Source of the DNA: a virus
Virus record (IMG/VR): IMGVR_UViG_3300020183_000493
Coordinates: 1 to 22,874 of that record
Direction: 5' to 3' (one strand)
Length of the DNA stretch: 22,874 nt
This document shows positions 1 to 6,344 of the stretch, one piece after another (position 1 is the stretch's first letter; every line of letters starts with the position of its first letter). The position numbers were made by a program, and so were the translations under genes. The notes beneath the pieces were generated by a model. It had not been told where the DNA came from. It was given only the letters and a program-made list of their open reading frames with translations, and did not search any database.

Positions 1-41
1 CTATCATTGATGACGATAGTTCCGTTTACTTTAATTGCCAT
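1..41 (-). CDS. 5' end of a second fibre-stalk-like virion protein (partial)
   Basis: Only the first 13 codons lie in the window, reading MAIKVNGTIVIND, and the gene runs off the left edge. The start is ATG at 41, preceded by a good Shine-Dalgarno sequence (AGGAGA, seven bases upstream). The reading closely matches the start of the complete gene at 1705-2340 (MAIQINGTTVVDD), and the DNA aligns with that gene without gaps through the promoter, leader and first codons. It is therefore most likely a paralogue of that short fibre protein. Nothing can be said about the rest of the protein. Confidence 0.7.
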   Translation of the reverse strand, partial: MAIKVNGTIVIND

Positions 42-56
42 TTTTGTTTCTCCTAA

Positions 57-91
57 AACTTGGCATTAATACTTATTAATATTTTTTTAAT
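57..91 (-). repeat. copy 1 of a duplicated promoter/leader repeat
   Basis: These 35 bases match 2356-2390 with two differences (positions 61 and 78), including an identical 16-base core at 62-77 and the same run of seven T on the plus strand. The similarity continues without gaps, but less strongly, through the ribosome binding region into the first 13 codons of the gene at 1-41. The repeat therefore covers promoter, leader and gene start, with a constant offset of 2299 bases from the second copy. Confidence 0.85.
74..81 (-). promoter_or_regulatory. late-promoter-like box TATTAATA
   Basis: On the minus strand this reads TATTAATA, one base from the T4 late -10 box TATAAATA. It lies about 33 bases upstream of the ATG at 41, just after the stop of the chaperone gene. 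The surrounding 35 bases match the promoter at 2373-2380 at 33 positions. By that parallel it probably drives the partial stalk gene. T4-type late promoters need only this box, a phage sigma factor and the sliding clamp. The mismatch falls in the box itself, so its strength is uncertain. Confidence 0.5.
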
Positions 92-558
92 CATGGCTTC
101 ACGGGCCACTGTGTGTTCCAGGGAAACTCGGCTTGCTGCGGGACATCGCGCAGGGCTTGGCGATAAGTAGCCCACTTTAATTTTTGCTCATTAGTCAACG
201 GGGCGTCGTCAAGTCGAGTCCAATCCGACTGCGCCAGCTTAAAAGAACGACGATGGCGAACTTCGTCAGCTTTAAGTTTGTCTGTTTCGGCTTGTTCTTC
301 CTCAGACATTTCAACAATTTCAAAAGTCTGTCGCCAAATACCAGACGCATTTTTTACCGGCGCTACTTCGACAGCTTTTTGATAACGGCCCAACTGAGGC
401 TTATTAGAAAAATCCCAAAGCCCAAACCCAAGAGCTTCAACGAACTCAGGAGTGTAGTAAGCAGGGTATTGGATATTTGGGAAAAGCTCTTTGAAGTTTT
501 GCTCGATCAGGGGATGGTCTGTTGGTTTTCCGTCTTTCAGCTTAATAAACATTGTCAT
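91..558 (-). CDS. tail-fibre assembly chaperone-like protein (Phage_tail_APC type)
   Basis: This 155-residue protein has a C-terminal region typical of phage tail assembly chaperones: an Arg-rich helix near residues 101-109, SDWTRLDDAPLT at 111-122, YRQALRDVP at 132-140, and a final W-P motif at 151-152. Members of this family usually sit directly after the fibre or adhesin gene they help fold or attach, which is the case here: the Gly-rich adhesin gene ends 11 bases upstream. ATG at 558 is chosen because AGGAG lies eight bases before it; a second ATG at 552 would be too far away. The N-terminal 95 residues were not recognised. Its GC content is higher than that of the baseplate genes. The family call is secure; the partner is inferred from position. 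Confidence 0.8.
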   Translation of the reverse strand: MTMFIKLKDGKPTDHPLIEQNFKELFPNIQYPAYYTPEFVEALGFGLWDFSNKPQLGRYQKAVEVAPVKNASGIWRQTFEIVEMSEEEQAETDKLKADEVRHRRSFKLAQSDWTRLDDAPLTNEQKLKWATYRQALRDVPQQAEFPWNTQWPVKP

Positions 559-569
559 TTGTTAATCTC

Positions 570-1694
570 CTATGTATTGGTCGAAGGGAACTGACGGGTT
601 GTGCCGGGCCAAATGATGCGAACAGCACCCGAATATGCGTTTCCACCATCTTCATTTGTAGCGCCACCGCCACCGCCATAGCTGCCGCCCATTCCCCCCT
701 CTGTTCTTGTGTAGCCCGACTCCTCCGGAGTGGAGTAGCCAGTTTGACCAGAGCCGCCGGAGGAACCGCCGCCACCGCCTGTGCCTCCCGGTGGGGAACC
801 CCATCCACCCGTACCAAAAGCGCCGCCTGCGCCAGACGTTCCTAGCCCGTAAACGTTGACACCGCCACCGCCGCCGCCGCCTTCTGGCTCGCTTGTACCG
901 CTTTGACCACCACCGCCACCACCTGCGCCGCCCGATCCTGCAGTGCCGTTTTCACCATAGTAACGCCCCCCTAAACCGCCGTTCCCGGTATAGCCGCCAG
1001 CGCCTGACCCACCGCCCCACGACCCCGTTGCGCCCCCACCATCCCCACCGCCATCCCTGATGTTGCCGACGCTTTGCCCACCACCCCGCGCATAACACCA
1101 ACTGAAGTATGAGTTTTCGTAATCACTTGTACTTGAGAACCCATAGGAAGGCTGACCAACCTGTACCGAGTAGGTAGCTCCGGGTGTGACTGCAATGTTG
1201 TTTGCGTATGATAGGTCGCCGCCGCGTCCGTATCCCGGTCCGCGAGCGTGAGCGCCGCCACCGATACAAACAACAGAAACGCTTGTCACGCCGGCCGGAG
1301 CAGTCCAAGAGAACACGCCAGCGGACGTATAGGTTGAGGAACCAGACGGGACTTGCGTCGTGATGCTGTTGCTAGAGGCGCTTGATGGACCGTTGCCCAA
1401 CGCATTCGTTGCAAACACGGTGAATGTGTAGGTCGTGCCGGCGTTGAGCCCGGAGACTGTAATTGTGTTTGAGCCCGCGCCAAACACAGTTCCCGTGATT
1501 CCTCCGGGAGAGGAAACAGCCGTATATCCAGTAATCGGCGAACCGCCATTAAATGCGGGCGCTGTGAACGAAACCGTCGCAGTCGATGTGCCCGTCGCTG
1601 TTGCGGTTCCAATAGTTGGAGCGCCCGGGCGACCAATTCCTGCAAACCCAAACCCTCGTGCAGAAGCCGCTCCACGTGTTCCAAGCAAAGGCAT
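570..1694 (-). CDS. tail-fibre adhesin-like protein with Fn3 and polyglycine-rich domains
   Basis: A 374-residue protein read from ATG at 1694, which has AAGGA just upstream; an in-frame ATG at 1730 would overlap the previous gene and lacks this site. Residues 24-114 form a fibronectin type III domain (SPITGY near 52-57, LNAGTTYTFTVFATN near 83-97). Residues about 118-146 are a beta segment (APAGVTSVSVV). From 146 to 350 the protein is dominated by Gly runs with scattered aromatic residues, closing with a SGAVRIIWPG strand near 355-364 and the tail TRQFPSTNT. Gly-rich tips of this kind occur in phage receptor-binding proteins; the polyglycine-helix tip of Salmonella phage S16 gp38 is the best known. 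It probably contacts the host surface. Its Gly codons are largely GGC, unlike the collagen-like gene. Receptor unknown. Confidence 0.75.
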   Translation of the reverse strand: MPLLGTRGAASARGFGFAGIGRPGAPTIGTATATGTSTATVSFTAPAFNGGSPITGYTAVSSPGGITGTVFGAGSNTITVSGLNAGTTYTFTVFATNALGNGPSSASSNSITTQVPSGSSTYTSAGVFSWTAPAGVTSVSVVCIGGGAHARGPGYGRGGDLSYANNIAVTPGATYSVQVGQPSYGFSSTSDYENSYFSWCYARGGGQSVGNIRDGGGDGGGATGSWGGGSGAGGYTGNGGLGGRYYGENGTAGSGGAGGGGGGQSGTSEPEGGGGGGGVNVYGLGTSGAGGAFGTGGWGSPPGGTGGGGGSSGGSGQTGYSTPEESGYTRTEGGMGGSYGGGGGATNEDGGNAYSGAVRIIWPGTTRQFPSTNT

Positions 1695-1704
1695 TGTTGC
1701 TTCC

Positions 1705-2340
1705 TTATGCAAATCTGGTTTGCGAGACAAACACCGAAAATGTGGCGTTGGCTGTTTTGATTATCGTGTAGGAGTAGATGTCTACGCTACTCGCGTTACC
1801 GCTGGTTGGAGCAGTTCCTCCTTGCCATTTAGGAGTGATGGTTGTCCCGTCAACTTGTACGGTGCTGTTGTAGTAAGCAGTGCCCCCGTTAGTTACCAAG
1901 AACGCCGCTGTGACGCTCTGCCCGGTGGACATTGCCGAATTCAAACTCGTGCCGCTAGATGCGCGGAAGTTCACCGTCCAGTTGGCCGATGCGTTGGAGG
2001 TGTAATACAGCACCGATTGGGTGGTCACATCGTAGTTGATTGTGCCTGTGGCAGCGATGGCAGAAAAAGTAACAACCTCCCCGGCGTTTGACAAAGCAGC
2101 GGCCAAGACGCTTGTAGAACCTGAGAAAGTTTGAGTTGCCGTAAATGTCGTGGCAGTTGCCGGAGCCACATAGTCTGTGCCAGCAGTTGCTGCTGTAAAA
2201 GCAGAAGTGCCATTGCCCTTAAGAACACCAGTCAGGGTAGTTGCTCCAGAGCCACCGTTTGCTACGGTAAGTGCAGAGCCTAAATTTTGAAGGACTCTAC
2301 TGTCATCAACAACAGTGGTTCCGTTTATTTGAATTGCCAT
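1705..2340 (-). CDS. short fibre-stalk-like virion structural protein
   Basis: A 211-residue protein starting MAIQINGTTVVDDSR, a beginning I associate with small fibre proteins of aquatic T4-like phages. The sequence is rich in Ala, Thr, Ser, Gly and Asn with few charged residues, as in trimeric beta fibres. It has a linker-like YVAPATATTFTATQTF stretch near residues 57-72 and a C-terminal beta-rich domain ending in YTIIKTANATFSVFVSQTRFA-like strands. ATG at 2340 has AAGGAGC (2345-2351) upstream and its own late promoter at 2373-2380. The stop is 10 bases before the adhesin gene, so the two are probably made together, this one acting as stalk or adaptor and the next as tip. That division of labour is inferred. 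A paralogue begins at the left edge. Confidence 0.6.
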   Translation of the reverse strand: MAIQINGTTVVDDSRVLQNLGSALTVANGGSGATTLTGVLKGNGTSAFTAATAGTDYVAPATATTFTATQTFSGSTSVLAAALSNAGEVVTFSAIAATGTINYDVTTQSVLYYTSNASANWTVNFRASSGTSLNSAMSTGQSVTAAFLVTNGGTAYYNSTVQVDGTTITPKWQGGTAPTSGNASSVDIYSYTIIKTANATFSVFVSQTRFA

Positions 2341-2355
2341 CTTCGCTCCTTCTAG

Positions 2356-2390
2356 AACTCGGCATTAATACTTATTTATATTTTTTTAAT
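2356..2390 (-). repeat. copy 2 of a duplicated promoter/leader repeat
   Basis: This is the partner of 57-91, matching at 33 of 35 positions. It contains the TATAAATA box and reaches into the stop codon (2386-2388) of the second oxygenase gene. Weaker ungapped similarity continues through the leader into the start of the stalk gene down to 2300. The repeat marks the upstream boundary of the GC-richer fibre cassette. Confidence 0.85.
2373..2380 (-). promoter_or_regulatory. T4-type late promoter TATAAATA
   Basis: The minus strand reads an exact TATAAATA, the consensus T4 late -10 element. It lies in the short gap between the second oxygenase gene (stop at 2386) and the stalk gene (ATG at 2340), about 32 bases upstream of that ATG. 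It is the only perfect match I found between genes in the window, and it would transcribe the stalk, adhesin and chaperone genes late in infection. The position between genes and the duplicated copy at 74-81 support its being functional. Confidence 0.75.
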
Positions 2391-2979
2391 TAAATTCAGT
2401 CCAACCTGTCATAATATATTTTACGCCAGACAACGGAGGATTACCTCTGTGTGTCCATGGAAAATTAGGAGGAAAAACAATCAGTCTTCCTTTTTTAGCT
2501 GAAATTCGTTTAGAAAAATATAAAAACTCCGTTTCACCACCTTCTTCAACATCATTTAAATATAAAATATAGACGCCAACTCGGCGTGAAAACAATTTTG
2601 ATCCGTCTTCACAGTGCCAAATATGATATCCGCCAGATGGAACTGTTTTTTGTACTTTATAAGAATAAATTGTATGCAAATCATAACTAGACAATGTACT
2701 ATAATTTTTTAAATAATCTGCATAACATTCATCCCAAAAAACATTATTAAACTCAGTTATGTAATTTGAAACATTTGGATGTGCATATTCAATTTCTTGA
2801 ATACTATTTGGATTTAAATTTGTAGATTCGTCTTTTTTAATATTTTCTTTTTCTGACCGAGAATATGTTTTATTACTTCTTTGACACCATTCAAAATGTT
2901 CAATTAAGTTATCACAAAATTCTTCACTAAAGTAGTTGTCGTAAACGCCAACAAAATTTTCATATGTTGTTTTTTTCAT
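2386..2979 (-). CDS. 2OG-Fe(II) oxygenase, prolyl 4-hydroxylase-like (HxE variant)
   Basis: A 197-residue protein of the prolyl 4-hydroxylase catalytic-domain type. Visible features are the metal-binding pair H122-x-E124 within YHIWHCEDG, the P4H-like segment YLNDVEEGGETEF at 140-152, a KKGRLIVFP strand at 162-170, the distal iron ligand H177 in WTHRG, and the 2-oxoglutarate-binding K187 exactly ten residues later (GVKYIMTGW). The usual HxD is HxE here, which is tolerated in some family members. The enzyme would use O2 and 2-oxoglutarate to hydroxylate a substrate, most often a protein side chain. Its start overlaps the stop of the first oxygenase (ATGA), so translation is probably coupled. 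The family is secure. The substrate is not visible in the protein; the collagen-like fibre two genes upstream is the obvious candidate. Confidence 0.85.
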   Translation of the reverse strand: MKKTTYENFVGVYDNYFSEEFCDNLIEHFEWCQRSNKTYSRSEKENIKKDESTNLNPNSIQEIEYAHPNVSNYITEFNNVFWDECYADYLKNYSTLSSYDLHTIYSYKVQKTVPSGGYHIWHCEDGSKLFSRRVGVYILYLNDVEEGGETEFLYFSKRISAKKGRLIVFPPNFPWTHRGNPPLSGVKYIMTGWTEFN

Positions 2980-3584
2980 TTAAAAGCTGGTCCTGTTACC
3001 CAAACGACTAAACTTCTGCGAGTTCCTTTTGTTATTGGAGTTACACGATGTAATGTATAACTTGGAAATGCAGCAATTAAGCCTTTTTTTTTATCAATTT
3101 TGGTTGGTTCAGAAGAAGTAAAAATTTCTAAATCACCGCCTTCATATTCAGAAGGATCAGATAGTTGTAATACTAAAGATAGTTTTCTTGGAGGAGTTGA
3201 ATGACTACCGCCTCCAGAATCTATATGCCAAGTATAATGTCCACCAGAGTCTTCTTCATATACTGTAAATTGCATATGTTCTGAAAAACCATACAAATCA
3301 AATTTATAAAATTGACCGTTTAGTCCTCTTGCAACATATGCTAGTCTGTCATAAATCCATCTACTTTCATGTGTATTGTCAATCCATGCAACTTTAGATT
3401 CTCTTATTTTTGTCACAGTTGCAGTCTCTTCACCCATGCCAACTGTTGCTTTTTGAAATTTTAAAGTATTACAATAGTCTACTAGTTTATTAATTTCATC
3501 ATCATTAAGCGCATCGTTCCAAGTGACAAAAGGATGTTCAGAAACTCCAAATGTTGCCATTGGAGCAAAAATATAATTAGCCAT
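2976..3584 (-). CDS. 2OG-Fe(II) oxygenase, PKHD-type hydroxylase-like
   Basis: A 202-residue 2OG-Fe(II) dioxygenase with H120-x-D122 (YTWHIDSGGG), the strand region LSLVLQLSDPSEYEGGDLEIF at about 135-155, and a C-terminal LHRVTPITKGTRRS motif giving distal ligand H179 and the 2-oxoglutarate-binding R189. The last motif closely resembles the PiuC/YbiX (PKHD-type) branch of the family, so this enzyme belongs to a different branch from its downstream neighbour. The ATG at 3584 is two bases after the stop of the collagen-like fibre gene, and no clear ribosome binding site is visible, so it is probably translated by coupling. An alternative in-frame start exists at 3560. Such enzymes hydroxylate proteins or small molecules; the adjacent fibre is the likely but unproven target. 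Confidence 0.85.
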   Translation of the reverse strand: MANYIFAPMATFGVSEHPFVTWNDALNDDEINKLVDYCNTLKFQKATVGMGEETATVTKIRESKVAWIDNTHESRWIYDRLAYVARGLNGQFYKFDLYGFSEHMQFTVYEEDSGGHYTWHIDSGGGSHSTPPRKLSLVLQLSDPSEYEGGDLEIFTSSEPTKIDKKKGLIAAFPSYTLHRVTPITKGTRRSLVVWVTGPAFK

Positions 3585-3586
3585 AT

Positions 3587-5998
3587 TTATTGTCTATTCC
3601 AAGATACTGTTACAAAACCGGGTGATGTTCCTGTTCCTACAGTTACGCCGTATGTTGCTCGAGATGTTACATTGACATTACTATTTCCGGTCGGAGGAGT
3701 AAGAGCAGTTCCTGGATTTCCTGCCGTTCCCAAATTACCAGCTGTTCCTGGATTACCAGCTGTTCCCGGATTACCAGCTGTACCAGAGGTAGCTCCGGTG
3801 CCAGGATTACCTGAAGCACCAGGATTACCAGATAAACCAATTGTTCCGGCACCTCCTGGTGATCCTGAATTGCCAGAATTTCCAGGATTACCGCCAAAAC
3901 CATCTGTACCGGGATTGCCAGAGTCGCCAGGTAGACCACCTGAACCAGCAGTCCCAGGACCGCCATCAGTGCCTGGATTGCCAAAATTAGCACCGGTACC
4001 AGGTTCACCAGGGACACCGACACCATCATTGCCATCTTCGCCAGCCTTGCCAGGCCAAGAGTTAGGAGCATCCTGGCCTGGCCAAGAGTTAGGAGCATTA
4101 CTGGCACCAGTGCCAGATTCACCACCAGTGCCACCAGTACCAGCACTACCAGAACCACCAGGTGTATCAACGGGGCCACCTGCTCCATTAGATCCTGTTC
4201 CTGTTCCTGGATTTCCGGCGTTAGCCGCAGTCAACAACGTAACATTAAAAGGACTAGCTGAATAAAAAAGATTGGATATATTTTCAAAACCGCCGCCGCC
4301 ACCGCCAGAGCCTCCTGGATTGCCAGCAGTGCCAGCAGTGCCAGCAGTGCCAGCAGCGCCGCCTGGTCCGGATGCACCGCCTGGTCCGCCGACGCCATTA
4401 TTACCAGGATTACCTTTAGTACCTGTACCTTGTGTACCAGGATTGCCAGCCGTGCCGCCATTACCTTTGAGTCCCTTGTTGCCGCCCTTGCCAGCAGTCC
4501 CAGAACCGCCAGCTGTACCAGGATTACCAGGATTACCAGGATTACCCGCATTACCACCGGGACCACCGGTTCCACCAGCACCGCCAGCGCCAGCGTTACC
4601 AGGTTCTCCAGTATTACCAACTGAACCAATATTTCCTGGATTGCCAGCTGAACCTCCAGTGCCGCCAGAGCCACCTGTTCCACCAGTACCAGCACTACCA
4701 CCAGTACCAGCACTACCAGCATTACCAGCGGGACTTGTGATACCAGTAAATGTTGCTAAAGTACCAAAAGATGAAGAGTTACCTGCAGCACCAATGGCAC
4801 CAGAGGTGCCCGCAGCACCTGGATTACCCGCAGCACCTGGATTACCCGCAGCACCTGGATTGCCGGATGTACCAGCACTGCCAGATGTGCCAGGACTGCC
4901 AGGATTGCCAGGATTGCCAGCATTACCGGGATTGCCAGCATTACCAGGAGTGCCAGCATCACCAGGATTACCTGAACTGCCATTAGAGCCCTCACCGCCA
5001 GGACTTCCAGGTGATCCTGGGCCGCCGCCGGTGCCATCTTCACCAGGATTGCCATCTTCACCAGGATTGCCATTAGCGCCATCACCGCCATCGCCGCCAG
5101 GAATGCCAGGAGCACCAAAATTAGCACCAATACCATTATTACCAGAATTACCAGCGCCACCAGGGTTACCACCAGCACCAGCACCACCACCGCCACCTGG
5201 GCCACCACTATTGCCACCTACACCACCATCGCCGCCGCCTGCGTTATATCCTTGAGCATTAAATCCATCCAAATTAAACGTAGCATCGCCGCCGCCGCCT
5301 GAGCCGCCATTGCCGCCTGTCCCAGCTGAGCCTGCTGTTCCTGAACCGCCAGATTCACCATTGATCGATTCGATCTGGCCAGGAGAAGATATAAAAGTAT
5401 TAAACGCAAGAGGGCCTACACCGCCTGCTGGGCCGCCCAAGCCACCGCCGCCTGCAGCACCTGCGTTGCCGGCGGTGCCATTATTACCATCATTGCCTTT
5501 AGAACCAGGATTGCCAGGATTACCATCAGTACCTTTAAGGCCCTTTGCGCCGCCTGTACCTGCTGTGCCGCCAGCGCCATTAGTACCATCATTACCTTTG
5601 GTGCCCTTAGTACCATCAGTGCCTTTATTACCAGCACCGGAAGCACCTCCTGCGCCACCTGCACCTTTCAATCCATAATTTCCTGGATTACCGGGTTGAC
5701 CAGATGTACCAGAATTACCAGGATTACCAGCTGGGCCACCTGAGCCGCCAGGGCCGCCAGCGCCGCCAGGACCATTATTACCAGGATTACCAGGATTACC
5801 AATTGCACCTGGATTTCCAGCTGTTCCCGGATTTCCAGCTGTTCCTGGATTTCCAGCGCTGCCTGGACTTCCTATGCCGGCACGGCCAGAAATATTAACT
5901 CGTCTAACGCCAAGTGGTATTTGATAATTACCACTGCTATTAAAAGTGGCAGATCCAGCTGGTGCTAATGCCCTGCGTAATCTAGCAGCTAAAGGCAT
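3587..5998 (-). CDS. collagen-like Gly-X-Y tail-fibre protein
   Basis: An 803-residue protein made mostly of Gly-X-Y triplets. Residues 1-40 form a short beta head (ATFNSSGNYQIPLGVRRVNIS). Long triplet tracts follow, broken by non-collagen segments: one containing PLAFNTFISSPGQIESING near residue 200, one containing FGTLATFTGI near 410, and one containing FENISNLFYSASPFNVTLL near 570. A closing beta strand, GFVTVSWNRQ, ends the protein. Pro is mostly in the Y position (many G-N-P), as are many Lys (G-L-K, G-T-K, G-S-K). Gly and Pro codons mostly end in A or T, matching the AT-rich host genes. ATG at 5998 has GGAAG upstream. It is probably a triple-helical fibre of the virion. The downstream oxygenase genes suggest it is hydroxylated. 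Several tandem DNA repeats make its length unstable. Confidence 0.85.
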   Translation of the reverse strand: MPLAARLRRALAPAGSATFNSSGNYQIPLGVRRVNISGRAGIGSPGSAGNPGTAGNPGTAGNPGAIGNPGNPGNNGPGGAGGPGGSGGPAGNPGNSGTSGQPGNPGNYGLKGAGGAGGASGAGNKGTDGTKGTKGNDGTNGAGGTAGTGGAKGLKGTDGNPGNPGSKGNDGNNGTAGNAGAAGGGGLGGPAGGVGPLAFNTFISSPGQIESINGESGGSGTAGSAGTGGNGGSGGGGDATFNLDGFNAQGYNAGGGDGGVGGNSGGPGGGGGAGAGGNPGGAGNSGNNGIGANFGAPGIPGGDGGDGANGNPGEDGNPGEDGTGGGPGSPGSPGGEGSNGSSGNPGDAGTPGNAGNPGNAGNPGNPGSPGTSGSAGTSGNPGAAGNPGAAGNPGAAGTSGAIGAAGNSSSFGTLATFTGITSPAGNAGSAGTGGSAGTGGTGGSGGTGGSAGNPGNIGSVGNTGEPGNAGAGGAGGTGGPGGNAGNPGNPGNPGTAGGSGTAGKGGNKGLKGNGGTAGNPGTQGTGTKGNPGNNGVGGPGGASGPGGAAGTAGTAGTAGNPGGSGGGGGGFENISNLFYSASPFNVTLLTAANAGNPGTGTGSNGAGGPVDTPGGSGSAGTGGTGGESGTGASNAPNSWPGQDAPNSWPGKAGEDGNDGVGVPGEPGTGANFGNPGTDGGPGTAGSGGLPGDSGNPGTDGFGGNPGNSGNSGSPGGAGTIGLSGNPGASGNPGTGATSGTAGNPGTAGNPGTAGNLGTAGNPGTALTPPTGNSNVNVTSRATYGVTVGTGTSPGFVTVSWNRQ
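4053..4098 (-). repeat. direct repeat in the collagen-like gene (APNSWPG)
   Basis: A 19-base sequence at 4053-4071 recurs exactly at 4080-4098, an offset of 27 bases or nine codons. It duplicates the peptide APNSWPG within the segment ASNAPNSWPGQDAPNSWPGK. This segment breaks the Gly-X-Y pattern and holds the only Trp residues near it, so it is a duplicated non-collagen insert rather than ordinary triplet expansion. Confidence 0.85.
4322..4357 (-). repeat. 9-base tandem repeat, four units
   Basis: Three identical 9-base units (4322-4330, 4331-4339, 4340-4348) are followed by a fourth with one change. They encode repeated Gly-Thr-Ala triplets on the minus strand, ending in Gly-Ala-Ala. In-frame gain or loss of units by slippage would change the length of the collagen tract without breaking the gene. 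Confidence 0.9.
4811..4864 (-). repeat. 18-base tandem repeat, three units
   Basis: Two identical 18-base units (4811-4828, 4829-4846) and a third with one change (4847-4864) encode repeated GNPGAA hexapeptides on the minus strand. This recent-looking expansion keeps the reading frame and lengthens the collagen-like tract. Confidence 0.9.
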
Positions 5999-6001
5999 TT
6001 G

Positions 6002-6337
6002 TTATCTTCCCAATTGATATTGGGTTAAAAAATTTGAAGTTTGAATTTCAGCAGTTGATTTAAAAAATTTACGAGGATATTTGGCTGGTGTTAAATCATC
6101 GTGAATCTCAGTATAAACAAAAATAGGAAATTTACTTAGTTTATTTTCTGATTCAAGATCAGGCCACCAACTATTTAATGCATCAAATACCCCTTTGTGT
6201 TGTGAATTATCTGCGTAAAATAAAAGTTGAAAATCAACATTGTTATCTTCAAGCCATTTTTTAAAATCAAAGCAAGCTTGAGCATCTTCGGTAAAACCAC
6301 AATAAAGGTAACAGTCAACAATTTTTGTTAAAGCCAT
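6002..6337 (-). CDS. small protein with a possible thioredoxin-like fold
   Basis: This 111-residue protein was not recognised by family. Its layout suggests a thioredoxin or glutaredoxin-like fold: strand TKIVDCYLYCGF (4-15), a helix around 16-32, strand VDFQLLFYAD (34-43), a helix around 47-60, then KFPIFVYTE at 69-77, where P71 sits where the cis-Pro of this fold would be. There is no CxxC; the cysteines are C9, C13 and C22, so redox activity is doubtful. ATG at 6337 has the strongest ribosome site in the window, AAGGAGGG at 6345-6352, overlapping the previous stop. It lies four bases before the collagen-like fibre start, which suggests a role in making or folding that fibre. The fold call is an inference from pattern only. 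Confidence 0.5.
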   Translation of the reverse strand: MALTKIVDCYLYCGFTEDAQACFDFKKWLEDNNVDFQLLFYADNSQHKGVFDALNSWWPDLESENKLSKFPIFVYTEIHDDLTPAKYPRKFFKSTAEIQTSNFLTQYQLGR

Positions 6338-6344
6338 TTTTTAA

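Noticed and set aside
184-845. Plus-strand open frames at 184-594 and 552-845
   Set aside because: They lie opposite genes with clear family motifs and have cysteine- and arginine-rich compositions typical of shadow frames.
1695-1730. Longer start for the Gly-rich adhesin at 1730
   Set aside because: It would overlap the stalk gene by 26 bases without a ribosome site, while ATG at 1694 has AAGGA upstream and gives the expected MPL start.
2386-2979. HxE in place of HxD as a sign of a dead oxygenase
   Set aside because: Glu at this position is compatible with iron binding in some family members, and the distal His and the Lys ten residues later are intact.
4322-4864. Tandem repeats that might suggest a CRISPR array or other repeat locus
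   Set aside because: The units are adjacent multiples of three with no unique spacers, and they encode Gly-X-Y triplets in frame.
3534-5678. Long plus-strand open frames rich in Pro and Leu, opposite the collagen-like gene
   Set aside because: They are the complement of Gly-X-Y codons, which rarely contain stops in any frame. They have no ribosome sites, and the minus-strand frame has proper start, stop and flanking beta domains.
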